DNA of 64,000 bases from Pochonia chlamydosporia 170 (Eukaryota > Ascomycota > Sordariomycetes > Hypocreales > Clavicipitaceae). The notes below the pieces were generated by a model. The model saw nothing but the letters and a program-made list of their open reading frames with translations, ran no database searches and was not told the origin of the DNA. Position 1 is the first letter of the stretch. Every line of letters begins with the position of its first letter. The stretch covers positions 2,852,001 through 2,916,000 of the forward strand of contig NC_035796.1 of the NCBI RefSeq assembly GCF_001653235.2, written 5' to 3'. The translations under genes and the position numbers were made by a program. Positions 21,465 to 33,416 of the stretch are shown one piece after another.

Positions 21465-22988
21465 ATGTCGGTCCTGCTAGAAACGAGCGTGGGCGACATT
21501 GTGATCGATTTGTTGGTTGAACATGCGCCGAAGCTTTGCGAAAAGTAAGCAGCCCGTTTCCCTCCTACATGAACTACGGCTAACATTTTGGATAGCTTTG
21601 TAAAGCTTTGCAAAGTCAAGTACTACAACTTTTCGCCCGTCCACTCTGTGCAAAAGAACTTTTCATTCCAGACAGGCGATCCCCTTGGACCACTCTCCAA
21701 GGAGTCTGATGGAGGCTCTTCAATATGGGGTCACATATCCGCGGATCCTGCGAAACGATCATTCCCTGCATTTTTTCACCCGAAGCTGAAGCACGTCGAA
21801 CGCGGCACTGTTAGCATGGCCACCGCCCCTCTCTCCTCCGATCCTGCAACGCGGCTTGCTGCTTCTCAATTCATAATCACACTTGGCGAAGATACCGATT
21901 TCTTGGACGGCAAGGCGGCTGTATTTGGCAAGGTTGTGGAGGGGTTTGACGCCCTGGAAAAGATCAACGAAGCCATCGTCGATGACAAGGGCTATCCCTT
22001 GATCGATATCCGGATTAAACACACCGTCATATTGGATGACCCGTATCCAGACCCGTCTGGCTTAAGGGAACCTAGTTCAAGTCCTCCCCCAACCTCCGAG
22101 CAATTGAAGACGGTCCGCATTGCTGATGAAGCCGCCCTGCACGAGGACGATGGGGTAGACGAAGCCGAGCTGGAGAGGCGGCGGCGCCAAAACGAGGCCA
22201 ACGCGCAAGCCTTGACACTGGAGATGATGGGAGACTTGCCATTCGCAGAGGTTAAACCGCCGGAGAACGTGCTCTTCGTTTGCAAACTGAATCCCGTGAC
22301 GGGCGACGAAGATCTGGAGCTTATTTTCGGCCGATTTGGCAAAATTTTGAGTTGCGAGGTCATTCGAGACGCCAAAACGGGAGACAGCTTACAGTATGCC
22401 TTTATTGAATACGAAGACAAGGCATCGTGTGAAACCGCTTATTTCAAGATGCAAGGAGTTTTGATAGATGACCGAAGAATACATGTCGACTTTTCCCAGA
22501 GTGTCAGCAAATTGAGCGATGTCTGGAGGAAAGATACAAATAGCAAACGACGTGCTCATGCTTCTCGTGGTGGCTGGGGAGGCGTCGAGGAACTTGAAAA
22601 GAGGAGGCAGTACAGAGCCGAAATGGATGCCCCAGAAAAGAACAACTACGGCATGGTATATGGTAACGAAGAGATGAAGGGGCGCCACCAGCTTGGCGGA
22701 CCAACGAGCCGCAAAGGGGAAGACTTCTCCTCAAGGGAAGAGAGTCGGCGAAAAGATCACGGCAGTCGAAGTCGCAGTCCGCATAGACGGGAAGAAGCTC
22801 GTGATAGACAACAGTGGCGACGGGATGTCGACTACCGCGGGGCTGGAAGAGACGGGGACCGCAGAGAACGGAGTTATAGATCCGGTGACAAGGATGAGAA
22901 CAGACCAAGAGAAAGGGAAAGGGACCGAGATCGACACCGAGACCAAGGCAAATATCACGACCGTGACAACTCGTACCGCCGGAAATGA
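21465..22988 (+). CDS. PPIL4: Peptidyl-prolyl isomerase-like 4 (cyclophilin + RRM, spliceosome-associated)
   Basis: Exons 21465-21544 and 21596-22988 (51-bp intron; GTAAGC, branch GCTAAC, acceptor GATAG) encode 490 residues. Residues 1-165 are a cyclophilin domain ([34 protein letters not shown]). An acidic helical linker ends in [16 protein letters not shown]. Residues about 251-330 are an RRM with RNP2 LFVCKL and RNP1-like YAFIEYED, followed by [16 protein letters not shown], nearly identical to human PPIL4. The tail is rich in Arg/Asp/Ser ([16 protein letters not shown]). The CypA catalytic arginine (FHR) is replaced (HSVQKNF), so isomerase activity is doubtful, as in other PPIL4 proteins. 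Expected role: RNA-binding cyclophilin of the spliceosome or a transcription-linked nuclear complex. Confidence 0.94.
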
Positions 22989-25900
22989 TAAGAGAATGGC
23001 TCATAAGTTGAAATATGACTCATGGCGCGTCGATACTAGACACTGTTATTCGGGGTGCCCTTGATGGGTACTATGACCATGGGTCAGGTTCGACTGTTCG
23101 TACCTAGGCAATCAATCACGATGACCGTCTCACCAGACAGAATTGTGCTACACCGCGCATCCTCAAAAATGTCTGGAGCACATCTCACCCAACCGCAAGT
23201 CCAGTGTCCAGAACGAAATGACTCCTTCGACCACTTGCGCAATCAAGTAAGCGCCATGCACCGTGTGCGTATCACCAGGCTAGGTATGCTATGACACAAA
23301 TTCCAAGTCAAACGTCACCGCCATAGCCAGACTTTATGTGACTTTATTCAGGGACGTTGACATTACCGTCTGGCAATTACGGTCGCACAAACTGAGCCAC
23401 GCAACAGCTTGGAAGCGCCGACAAGCGAGAGCTGCAGTTGCATTCCCGCCTCTGGTGTCGACCCCCCGAGCCTTTCTGACTCCTGGGCCACAGACGGGTT
23501 CTCTGTCTAGCTGGCCAAGGTGCGTCTCTCGGGCCCGGAATACCGCAGATTGCCAACTTCATAATTCTGGAGGTGCTTTGCACCACAGCAGACAGCCTCA
23601 TACTCCGCAAAGTCTACCAGGCAATGCATGTTGAAATATGATCATATTCAAGTGCAGTCTCGTGTTCAAAGCATGGTCAAAGTGACATCATGCTCAATAT
23701 GCTTTACGCCGCGGGATGCTTGGCACTGCGCGTGAGCCTCTCAGTTATCCATGCAGTGGCCAGAAGATTCAGCGTTTCAAGGAGTGTTGACACAAAAAAC
23801 AATCACTAATCGACGCTCACCAACATATCCGCACTTTTCGGAGCCATCTGGCAGTCATACGGCGGTAAAGAGAGTTTGGCGAGCATGCGGCACCATACCG
23901 AGACACACTGCAGACCAGTTGCAAGCCATTTGAGAATTTCTGTTACGGGCTGACCGCGTCTGGCATAGATTGTCGAGCTGCAACACAAGTCTAGGTCTAA
24001 AGAGCAGTTTGGTAATGAGCCTCACACTTAACCGCTGATCCTGGTTCGATCATCTTGACCTGGCAATCTTACTCACAAGCAAGACACAGTTGCTTGGTAA
24101 ATCAGGACATTGCACCACAAAGTTTAGTATGGCTAGCTTTGCTGAAGTCCACACTCCGTCTCAATTTGGATACCACTAGCGATCTTGACAGGCATCGGAG
24201 GAGCCTCCAAGCATGGCCAACCATGTTTTGTGTAGCTAGAAGCTGCTTGGACAGATTACCTTGAATGGGCTAACACACGTTGTTACTGCGTGGCTTGCAG
24301 CTCACCTTTGGTCGCGCATGAATACGCCGTCGTCTCTGTTGCTCCTGCAAATGAATGGCTCACGGCATACCGTCGGAACAAAATTAACCGAGGACAGAAT
24401 GGCGGTGATGACATGCATATTCATTCAGTCTTATTTGATGCACCAGGAATCAGCCCTGAGCATCGTGGAACAAGAAACCTCTCCTGCGACCTGCATGGTG
24501 GCTGCGGATGCTAGCTTTTTTCCCGAGCTTCTTTTGGCGCAAAGTGACTTGGGACCTGGCCAGCAAGTCTTGAGTTCTGGTCGTCGAATTTTCAAAATAG
24601 CACGCCCTATTGCCAGCAGAAGGTGACCTACACCATACATGTGAGGGCAAATCACTTTGCATGCCATAGTGCTTGCTCAGAAGCACCTGAAAGTCCTGGG
24701 TGGCGCCACCCCTAATGCTTGTACGATGACGATATCGGGCCTGCTTTTTTATCCTCCTCCTGTGTCGCTTCATGAGGCATAAGGATTTGCCTCGTCGTCC
24801 TTCTGGATTGCAAACATCAGGGATGAAGTCATCTCAGAGAGAACGTCGAGGAAAAAAAAACAGAAAACAAACTCTGACTGAGCAGGCTCCTCCACCAACT
24901 GCACGGACTAGACATGAGTTGGAACTCGGACACACCGGATCAGATGGGTTGCAAGGCTGTGATACTCTGGCTTGTTTGCTCGCAAGAGCCTCCTCATCCC
25001 GCTTAGCATTGCAGCCCGACACTCGATGAGCAACACTTGGTCCATTCGACAGCAACATGCCCGCCACAGTGGCCTCAAAGACGCGCCCGCTAAAGCATTG
25101 GTGGCGCGCGTCTGAATCCTTGGAATTACAGCAAAGACTGTGTCTCTTTGTGTGCCTGGCCATTGCACGTATCTGCAAGGTCTGCACGTGTCGGGAAAGT
25201 GGCAGTGCAGACCTCGCCTCGCACAGGATGAACGCCTGGTGATCGTAGGTAGAACGAAGCTTTGGTATTCTGGTAGAAATTTTGCGCTTGACCGGCAACA
25301 AGGCACATCACAAGGTCTCTGCTGGAAAATGGGGTCTCTTGTTGCCTCATTTGGCACGTCTCTTTCCGAGCCTATATCTAGTCCTCTTGTCAAGCTCGTT
25401 ACACTGAGAATAGAACATTTCAAACGAAATGAATTCTTTTTTGGCGAGACAGGAGCTGATGTCACCACGTTTTGGGGCTTTACGTGCCAGGACACTGACC
25501 TCATTGGGCATGGACTCTGAGCTTGTGCAACCATGTGCACGGTACCATGGACGGAGACAACTAGGGTATTTCACAACGCACACCGACACACTCAGGGGCC
25601 TTTGGTGGAAAGAAGAGCGTTTGACTACCCGCAAGTTTGCTCACGGACAGGCGTCGTCACCCAGCTCGGAGTGAGCGTTCTGTGGCTGCTCTTTGTGGTT
25701 GATGCACCAAACAACTGGTTCACCAATGGCCGAAGCTTTGTATGTGTCTCATCGACTAGTGAGTGACCACGGCGCCGGCCAAGCAATTTTCTCCTTTATG
25801 GATCGTTCGCGGACTGTGCAACCCGTTTTTAAGTCCCTGTAGCTAAAGAACATATTATCATCTACTGAGCATTCCAACACATCTGTCCTAGTTTAATACT

Positions 25901-27335
25901 GTCTTTTCGCCAAGCCTATGATTGACAATGCTCTCGTGAAGACGACGACCATTGGGGAAAGCCAAGCGAGACTCATAAGTGAACGTGGACATCTGGACAG
26001 CTGCACCTCACATGCAAGGTGAGGTTGATATCGAGCAGGACCGTGGACCGCTCTTTTCGGGATCTTTTCTGCTGACACATCCTGTGTCGCCCCTGAGACC
26101 CAGTTTGGTAGTGGCATTAGACTGGGTTTCTGCAACCAAGATTGGCTCCCGGTAAACAAGAAATCAGGGCGCTCTCCCGATCGACCATGAGATAGATCTA
26201 CCAGGATCTCTGCTCGTGGGGCAAGCCCTTTGAATATTGAGCCTTCTACCGGCCGAGAGTGAAGCATGCCTGGGTGCCATGCGGCACATGGGACTGAGCG
26301 GGCTGGATCCTTTTCCTGCAAGCACGTAACCGCCGGCAGCCATTCAACCGCCATCCGGAAATGCCGTGATGAACAGACCGTCAATCTAACCCAATTTGTT
26401 CTGCTATGGAGATAGTACCCATAGGCCATTTGCAGTCAATACAAACGAGATATTGGGCAGGGGGCAGAAGAAATGAAAGCAGCTTGTAAGACTTGCTTGT
26501 GAGCGAGTTGATGGCTACCGTGTTTCGAGGAAGGGCCGCTCCGTGGTTAGCCAGCATATACCACAAACATGGGAGAACAAGGGCAACTATGGTGTCGTGC
26601 AGTCGGATGGAAATCCATTGGATGCATCGGACGTGATCCGGCTGGCACAAACAAGCTATCATCAGACTCAGCATGTTTTCAGGACGTCTCATCTGTCGTA
26701 CGGCCGACGTAAAACAACATGACATAGCTGCAGCACTTAAGCTATTCGCTCTGCTTCCTCTTTGTCCGCAAATATTTCACCTCCTTGTTACCCCTTTCTG
26801 TTAAGGAGGGCGTAGACTCTTGTTGGGAAAGAGTTTTAAAGTCTCTGGCGTCCATTGCTTCTAACCTTTGCTGCATTCTCTTCATCTCACCCAGCGCTTC
26901 CACTCATCACTTCCTCCTTCTACTCTTTTACTCTGCACAACTTTCCACAAGTTTCACCTTAGAGACGCTCTGCTCATTGGGTACCTTGTGTCTACGCTGG
27001 CAGCTGTCACAATCGGAAGCTTGTGTCGAACCTTGACAGGCACTGGATATATGTGTGACACCAAGTGCCGACTGCTGATCTTGCAACGAAAATCTCAACC
27101 TTCATCGTCATAACACTCTTGTTCTATTGCCCTTGCTGGTACGGAGATTTTCCCTTTGGAGCTGGTAAAGCTCTTCGCCCATTTGCCCAAGGGGTTTACC
27201 TCGTCGAAACATTGCACATTTACCTCAAGCCACCTTCAAGACCAATCAATATCCTCATCCATCGTTGCTCACCCCTCTACATCACTTGCGGCTAGAACTA
27301 TCCTCCTGGGTGGGGGACCTTTAGGACAAGACAGA
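22989..27335. other. Long intergenic region, 4.3 kb
   Basis: Largest gap in the window. No supported coding gene; the longest minus-strand frames (24908-25540, 25893-26429) have no domain and overlap competing frames. From about 26,780 the sequence becomes pyrimidine-rich, like the promoter and 5' leader of the Zn2Cys6 gene, with several short upstream reading frames. No repeats or mobile-element ends recognised. Confidence 0.5.
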
Positions 27336-28548
27336 ATGGACGAATCGAGTTCCCAGAGGAAACGAATTGCGGTTGCGGTGAGCACACTTGACATCTGACG
27401 CCTTTGATGGTATCGTGAATAAGGTTGACTGACGTTGTGGCAAGTGTGGGCGCTGCCGCCAAAGGAAGATTCGATGCAGCGGTGACAATGGTACAGGAGA
27501 GGGGTGCACAAATTGTAAGAATGCAGGTTTTGAGCCCTGCCAATTTCTACGGGTGTGTTGCCGTGACCTCCCACCACTGGCCGAGTGATTCTAATACATG
27601 AGTTGATAGGTGTCGTCTCAAGAACTTCAAGGGGTCCGATCAACGGGGCTAAACTACAACATCAGTGTATCGAGGAAACATACAGGCCGAAGTTCTGTTC
27701 CCGGCCCCATGTTACCCAGCTCGTCTCTCTACACACATAGCATGATTGGTTCCATGGGGCAAGGCGAATCGGAAGATCAGAGTGACATGGCGTATGAGTG
27801 CGGCGCAAAGCAGTATCAGCAAGTCCAAGGGTGGATGAATGGCTATGGCAGTGATCAGTCAATTGACTATGTGACGAATCACCAAGCAGCGCCAGGCAAC
27901 GACCATCAGTACATGATAGGATCATTTCGCTCCGAGGCAGATCCAGTAGTTGTGAGAAACAACAGCATGGTGTATGCGGACGCGGGCGCGGCATATGTCT
28001 ATGGAAATACATCTGGCCGACAAACGACTGCAGGAGAAGGTGGCTACACTCTTCATGGGACAGTCCCGTGCTATGCTGAATCGACCACTGGCGACAATGG
28101 AGAAGTGGCACCTTCGACATCTTCCAGACGATTGAGACCTTGTTCTGCGAGCTCGATGGGCCTGGGTCGTCGAGCTACAGCAGCTCTAAACGACGCAGAT
28201 CAGTCCGCGATAATCGATATCCATGGAAATAACTACCACGGATACGATGCTGGTGCCCTCGGTACATATCATGCGGCAGCAATGGATCGTGGGACCAACA
28301 TGTACACTACGTCTGCGCCAGCTGAGGAGTTTGGGCAGGGAGGTTCGCTCCGGCCGTCTTTACCAGGATACCCGTACCGCTACACGGACACCGCGCCGGA
28401 TCGTGGACAGGCCAACGCAAGCTTGACCACCGTGGAGGGCCAACAGTACCTCGCGCAGGGTCGCGGACAGTTTCTCGATTCAACCCTGTCAACAGGAAAC
28501 GATGGTATCAACGGCCGAGGGCATATTTCCGCCAGTCTTCAAGGCTGA
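27336..28548 (+). CDS. Short Zn(II)2Cys6 transcription factor
   Basis: Three exons, 27336-27377, 27445-27552 and 27610-28548, give 362 residues. Both introns (67 and 57 bp) are phase 0. The 36-codon middle exon encodes exactly the binuclear zinc cluster CGRCRQRKIRC...CTNCKNAGFEPC (C-x2-C-x6-C-x9-C-x2-C-x7-C), with the basic RQRK DNA-contact stretch. No fungal-specific transcription-factor middle homology region follows; the remaining 310 residues are low-complexity and rich in Gly, Ser, Tyr and Asn, and could be an activation or condensate-forming region. Expected to act in the nucleus as a DNA-binding regulator; targets unknown. The very long upstream region suggests heavily regulated expression. 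The 5' part depends on two small exons placed by consensus, but the zinc cluster itself is unambiguous. Confidence 0.82.
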
Positions 28549-30022
28549 ATAATAGGCGGTGCTACCTAGGACCGGATCCGGGAGATGGGCTGCATTTGAC
28601 CACCTGGATCCAATCGTGTGTTTTTGCCTTGATTTACATACATACATTTTTGCAGATGTCAAGTCTGAATTCATTGCTGGGCGGCGTCTTGCATACAACC
28701 TGGAGAAAAATTTCGGCAAGTTGATGCAGGCTGAGGATACACCATGGCAAGGACGGGGTGAATGTGTGTTTGTTACCCTGTTCGAACTCAGCTGATGTCG
28801 AAAAAGCGATGCTGATACCCAGAATACTGGGGGACGGTCCACTCTGACTAGCCATGCCGGGTCAGGGGGAACGCAGTGTTGACTGGGCACAAAGGATTTG
28901 CACAGTGACGCTGTGTACATGTTTCTTGGCTCATTCGACGGGTATCCCCTACCATTTGCCATACAATCCCTCTTTTGGGTACTTGGTATGGGCCATGTAG
29001 AACGAAAGGCACGACTGGTATTGCCGTGTTTGACAAGGCTGAATTTCAAGCCTGTCCCTACACGGCAATATAAAGAGCCGACCCTACATGGCTGGCTGGT
29101 TGGCTGACGGAGTGGGCTAGATGTTGCTCACTGATAGTGCAAGGATTGCGACGCAGGACGTCGAGGGAACATTCAAGGACCAAAAATGGGGAGCGACTGG
29201 ACCTTGGGTCGTGTAAGTTAAGGGTCAGGTAGTCGACGGAACTCCGGTTTCCTGTCGCTGACTGAGAGTTGAGGAAGCGAATGCGTGGGCGGAAGATTCT
29301 ACCTGGCAGTTGTTGCTTGGACTGACTGAACAACATGAAGTCGAGTACGATTTGGAGCACCAACCAATTCACTTTGCCACATGGACAATGGAGAATCAAT
29401 GCTGGTTATCCATGAGCGGGACATTTGTTTCGCAGCAGAATAGATAGCTAGCCCGTTTGCAAATACACTGATAGGTTAGATCAACCATGTGTCAAGTATG
29501 CACGTAAAGTTACCTGTCCCACGTCATCTCTGAGCTCTGGTTTCGCCGTGTGGGAATCATAGACGAAGCTCAATGGGGGAATTTTGTCGTTTCCACAGCG
29601 GGGCCCGTACTGGATCAATCTATCAAGACCAAGTGGAAACATTGCAAGTTCCACCTAACTACGGGACAGTTAGTTGGAAGCGGAAGCAGAAGCGGAAGTG
29701 GAAGCGCAATGAGAAGAGCCCAAGGTCGAAGTGTCGAGTTTAGAGCTCCATTCCTGTTTTGGCTTTTTTGCGTGGATGGAGGGACGTTGCAACAAGAAAT
29801 GTTGACGTGGCGGGGCAGACGAAGGAGGGGAAGCTTCATCTCAACCAAACCGTCAACCTCTTTGCTTTAAGCATCCTCAATTCCTAACCAGCTCTGACTT
29901 TTAACCTTTTCTGGACGTTTCCTTTGAAGCTTCTGTTCAGCGCAGCACTGCCGTAAATTCATAGCCAGTACCAGCACAACATCCCCCCGAGAAAGAGCTG
30001 GGCAAGCTCAACCACAGCTGCC
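28549..30022. other. Intergenic, 1.5 kb
   Basis: 3' region of the zinc-cluster gene and promoter/leader of phosphomannose isomerase (pyrimidine-rich from about 29,860). A GGAAGC-type simple repeat lies at 29676-29706. No gene seen. Confidence 0.5.
29676..29706. repeat. GGAAGC-type microsatellite
   Basis: Five degenerate hexamers (GGAAGC, with A/G changes) in the promoter region of the phosphomannose isomerase gene. Confidence 0.6.
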
Positions 30023-31425
30023 ATGCAGGTCCCTCTCTTTCGACTCCAGTGCGGCGTCAACTCCTACGAATGGGGCAAAAAGGGCAATGATTCTGCCGCG
30101 GCGAGATTTGCGGCTGCCACGCCGTCGGATCAGTTGAGTATTCAGGCGGACAAGCCGTATGCAGAGGTACGAAAAAGCTGCTGGTGACGCTCCAACAATA
30201 TATCAAAATGTGCTTTACTTGCTAACACGGACATGCGTGGTAGCTCTGGATGGGCACACATCCCTCCAACCCTTCCAAAGACCTCAAAACCGGCCGAACG
30301 CTCCTGGATCTCTGCTCCGAGAACCAGCTCCTCCTCTCGTCGTCGGTGTCGTCCAAATTCGGCGCCAAGCTGCCGTTCCTCTTCAAAGTGCTGTCCATCA
30401 ACAAGGGCCTCTCGATCCAGGCCCATCCCAATAAGAAGCTTGCCGAGCAGTTGCACGCAAGAGATCCTAAAAACTACCCGGATGATAATCACAAGCCCGA
30501 GATGGCTATTGCCATTACGCCTTTCGAGGGGCTCTGCGGGTTTCGGCCGTTGGTCGAGATTGCTCACTTTTTGGAGAATGTTGGGCCTTTGAGAGAGTTG
30601 GTTGGCGAGGAGACTGCTTCGGAGTTTATCAAGACGATCAAGGGGAGTGATGAGGCCAGCAAGAAGGCGGCCCTGAAGAAGGCTTTTGGGGCGCTGATGT
30701 CTTCTTCGGCGGACGATGTTGCCAAGGGAATCACAAAAGTGGTCGAGTTGGCCAAGTCGCAAGGCGTCGAGTTTGCTGCGGGAGGAGTCGAGTCTACCAA
30801 GGGTGAGGTTCTCTCTGAGCTTGTAACCCGACTTTACGGACAGTTTGGCGACGATATTGGCATCTTTGTGCTCTTCTTCCTCAACTTTGTCACACTGCAG
30901 CCAGGAGAAGCCCTGTTCCTCGTGGCTGATGACATTCATGCGTATTTATCCGGGGATATCATTGAGTGCATGGCCGCATCTGACAACGTGGTTCGCGCGG
31001 GTCTCACGCCCAAGTTCAAGGACGTCACGACGCTCGTCGACATGCTCACGTACAACTACGCGCCTATTGACGAACAAAAGATGGAGCCTACGGACTATCC
31101 GTACGCAACTCTGAACCGCACGGCGTACAGCTCTGGCTCGGCGGTACACCTCTACGACCCGCCGATCGAAGAATTCGCCGTGGCGAGGACGGTGCTCAAG
31201 GAAACGGGTGCAAAGGCTACGTTTGAGCCGTTGGAAGGGCCCAGCATTGTGATTTGCACGAATGGCAAGGGCAGGATTAGCGTGGGACCGACGGTGCACG
31301 AGGTCAAGGAGGGATATGTATTCTTTGTGGGCTCGACGGCTGAGTGTGTGCTCGAGGCGGAGGGGGATGAGTTTATTACGTTTAAGGCGTTTTGTGAGGT
31401 GGAGGGGAGTAAGGAGAGGTTGTGA
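30023..31425 (+). CDS. PMI1: Mannose-6-phosphate isomerase (type I)
   Basis: Exons 30023-30166 and 30244-31425 (77-bp phase-0 intron, GTACGA ... GGTAG) encode 441 residues. The zinc enzyme interconverts fructose-6-P and mannose-6-P and feeds GDP-mannose for glycosylation, GPI anchors and wall mannan. Type I features are present: start [32 protein letters not shown], the [22 protein letters not shown] segment containing the zinc ligands, [23 protein letters not shown], and [44 protein letters not shown], which holds the catalytic arginine region. Cytosolic. The length matches fungal PMI. Splicing links the conserved N-terminus to LWMGTHP without a gap. Confidence 0.96.
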
Positions 31426-33416
31426 TTTGATTGTATGGTAGAGAGGGAGGTCATGGATAGTTATGATGGATGCTATGCTACAATATGATGGTATGATAAT
31501 TTCAAAAGAGGAATGTTTGATGATGATGTTTGGAAGTTCAAGTGACATCGAGGCATGACTACATGTGCGTCATAAAATACCAGACCAAGGCCAGGGCAAG
31601 TTGCAAGCTACAGCGTCTGCTCCAGTGGAGGTGGCAGTGGCCAGCGGCTGACCAGGTGCTGTTTCAGGGCTGCATATTGGTGAGTGCCATGACAGCACGC
31701 AAGGTACCTGAGTTGGCACTGCGTCTTAGGCGTTGGGTCAAGTACCGGGCACCAGATGTCTGGCAGAATGTGCCAGACCAGGCCGATGATGCCGCTGACG
31801 CCCAGCTTGTTGGCTCCGTGTCCATGTCAAGTCCCTTACATGTATGGACATCTAGTCGTGTCTGGTCTGGTGTCTGGTCTGGTGCCTCTCCTCCTCGAGT
31901 CCCTCCCACCACACTTCATCCACAGTCGACCTCTTCTCACACAACCACACTTGACCTTTTCCTTGGAATTAATAACCCACCAGACATTGACCTGCCACCA
32001 TCAATCTGAATCTCACTTGCAACTCACTCTTTCACCTATTCACCGCCCCCCTCGACCTTGCTCCCATCCGTGTTGGGAGTCGCTGCTTCTCAACTTTTGA
32101 CTCGTGCCTGTTGAGAATTCACCTCGTCCCGCCTCACCTGCCTCACTCTGCCTCTACTCTGGTCTGGCTGACCTTGATCTTGGTTGTGGGCGCGCGTCTT
32201 GTGAGGCTCCATCGAAGTGCAGGAGCGAGCCTGAGCCTGCCTCTTTCCGTGCAGCCGTCTGTGGTTGTTTGGTTGGGCGTGGGGTCAAGTCCCCAGTCAT
32301 ATCAATTGATCCTCATACCAAGCAGGTACTTGAGTACTTGCCCGATTGCACTCACCTTGTTTCACTGGCGAAGCAGGCAAGAGACGCGGGCACATCGCAG
32401 AATACTTACAGCACAGTAACAAAGCGCATAAACTGCACAAGTCGCCGTCTACCTTGACGCCTTTCCGAGAAAGAGCAAGCCGAGGGCTACAGGTTGCGAT
32501 TCAATCTAATCGAGCCAAGTACGGAGTACTAGGCACCAGACTTCCTTGCTCATTTATTTGAGAGAACCACTTCAAGTCCCGCACCATCACCGACCAGACC
32601 ACATTGGATCAAGACTGATCCAAATCCAAATCCAAGTCCAAGTCCAAATTCAGCTTCGGCTTCGGCTCCAGCTCTAGCTCTAGCTCCAGGAGCTCCAGCC
32701 CGCAACTTTACCACGCCGCACCACATAGCGCCTTCAATGTATGTCACCAGCCATTTTTCTTTATGCATTTTTTTCTTTATTTTCGGCCTTTTTCTTTTTG
32801 ACTTTTTGACCCTTTGGCCCTCACTTTCTCTGCACCTGCATCCCAATTGCCCAATTGCCCCCTTTAAGGCTCAATTGGCGCATTGGCTCACATCAATTGG
32901 ACTCAAATGCATCTGCATCTGCATCTGCATCGCCCATGCTCGCGCCTGCTTCTGTCTTTGTTGCTGGGGGCTTGCCCGCATTTTGAGCTCAAGCTTTGAG
33001 TTGAAGCCGAGCAACAGTGAAGCGGACCGCACACCAGAGAGCTCCTGCCACCCAATTGACCCAATTGACCCATTGACAGACACCCTGGCCACTACATTCA
33101 GTCTGCGGCACAGCGGGCATTGCACCATTGCATCTAAACTGCAAGCTTTGGTCCAACCTTTTGCTAATAGGCTTTGATTTTGTTTTGCTTCGTTTTACTT
33201 TGTCTTTCATTTTACTTTCCTCTGGCTTTGCTTCTTGCTTCCGTTGGACCTTGCAGCGCCGCTCCGAAAAAGGCGGGGGAGACGACTGCCTGGCAACACG
33301 GAGCAAGGAGCCAAAAAGTCGAGAAACCAATTTGAGTTGAGCCTCGCGCTGTTGCAGACAGACAGACACACATAAATTCAACACTAGTCGTTAATTTTCT
33401 ACTACAACATCTCAAC
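31426..33416. other. Intergenic, 2.0 kb, low-complexity promoter of SGF29
   Basis: No supported gene. It contains a double TCTGGTCTGG block (31861-31882), a perfect reverse copy of TACTCCGTA (32520-32528), a TCCAAA/CTTCGG/TCTAGC simple-sequence tract, and repeated CCAATTG units (32843-32860; 33052-33075). The long T- and CT-rich stretch near 32,750-33,240 looks like the leader of SGF29. Confidence 0.5.
32619..32700. repeat. Compound microsatellite
   Basis: Successive hexamer-type runs: TCCAAA/TCCAAG, then CTTCGG, then TCTAGC/TCCAGC. Lies about 0.75 kb before the SGF29 start. Confidence 0.7.

Noticed and set aside
24908..25540. 210-codon minus-strand frame in the 4.3-kb gap
   Set aside because: Overlaps other frames of equal quality on both strands; no recognisable motif.
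30142..30939. 265-codon minus-strand frame opposite phosphomannose isomerase
   Set aside because: Mirror of the conserved coding exon; no recognisable protein.
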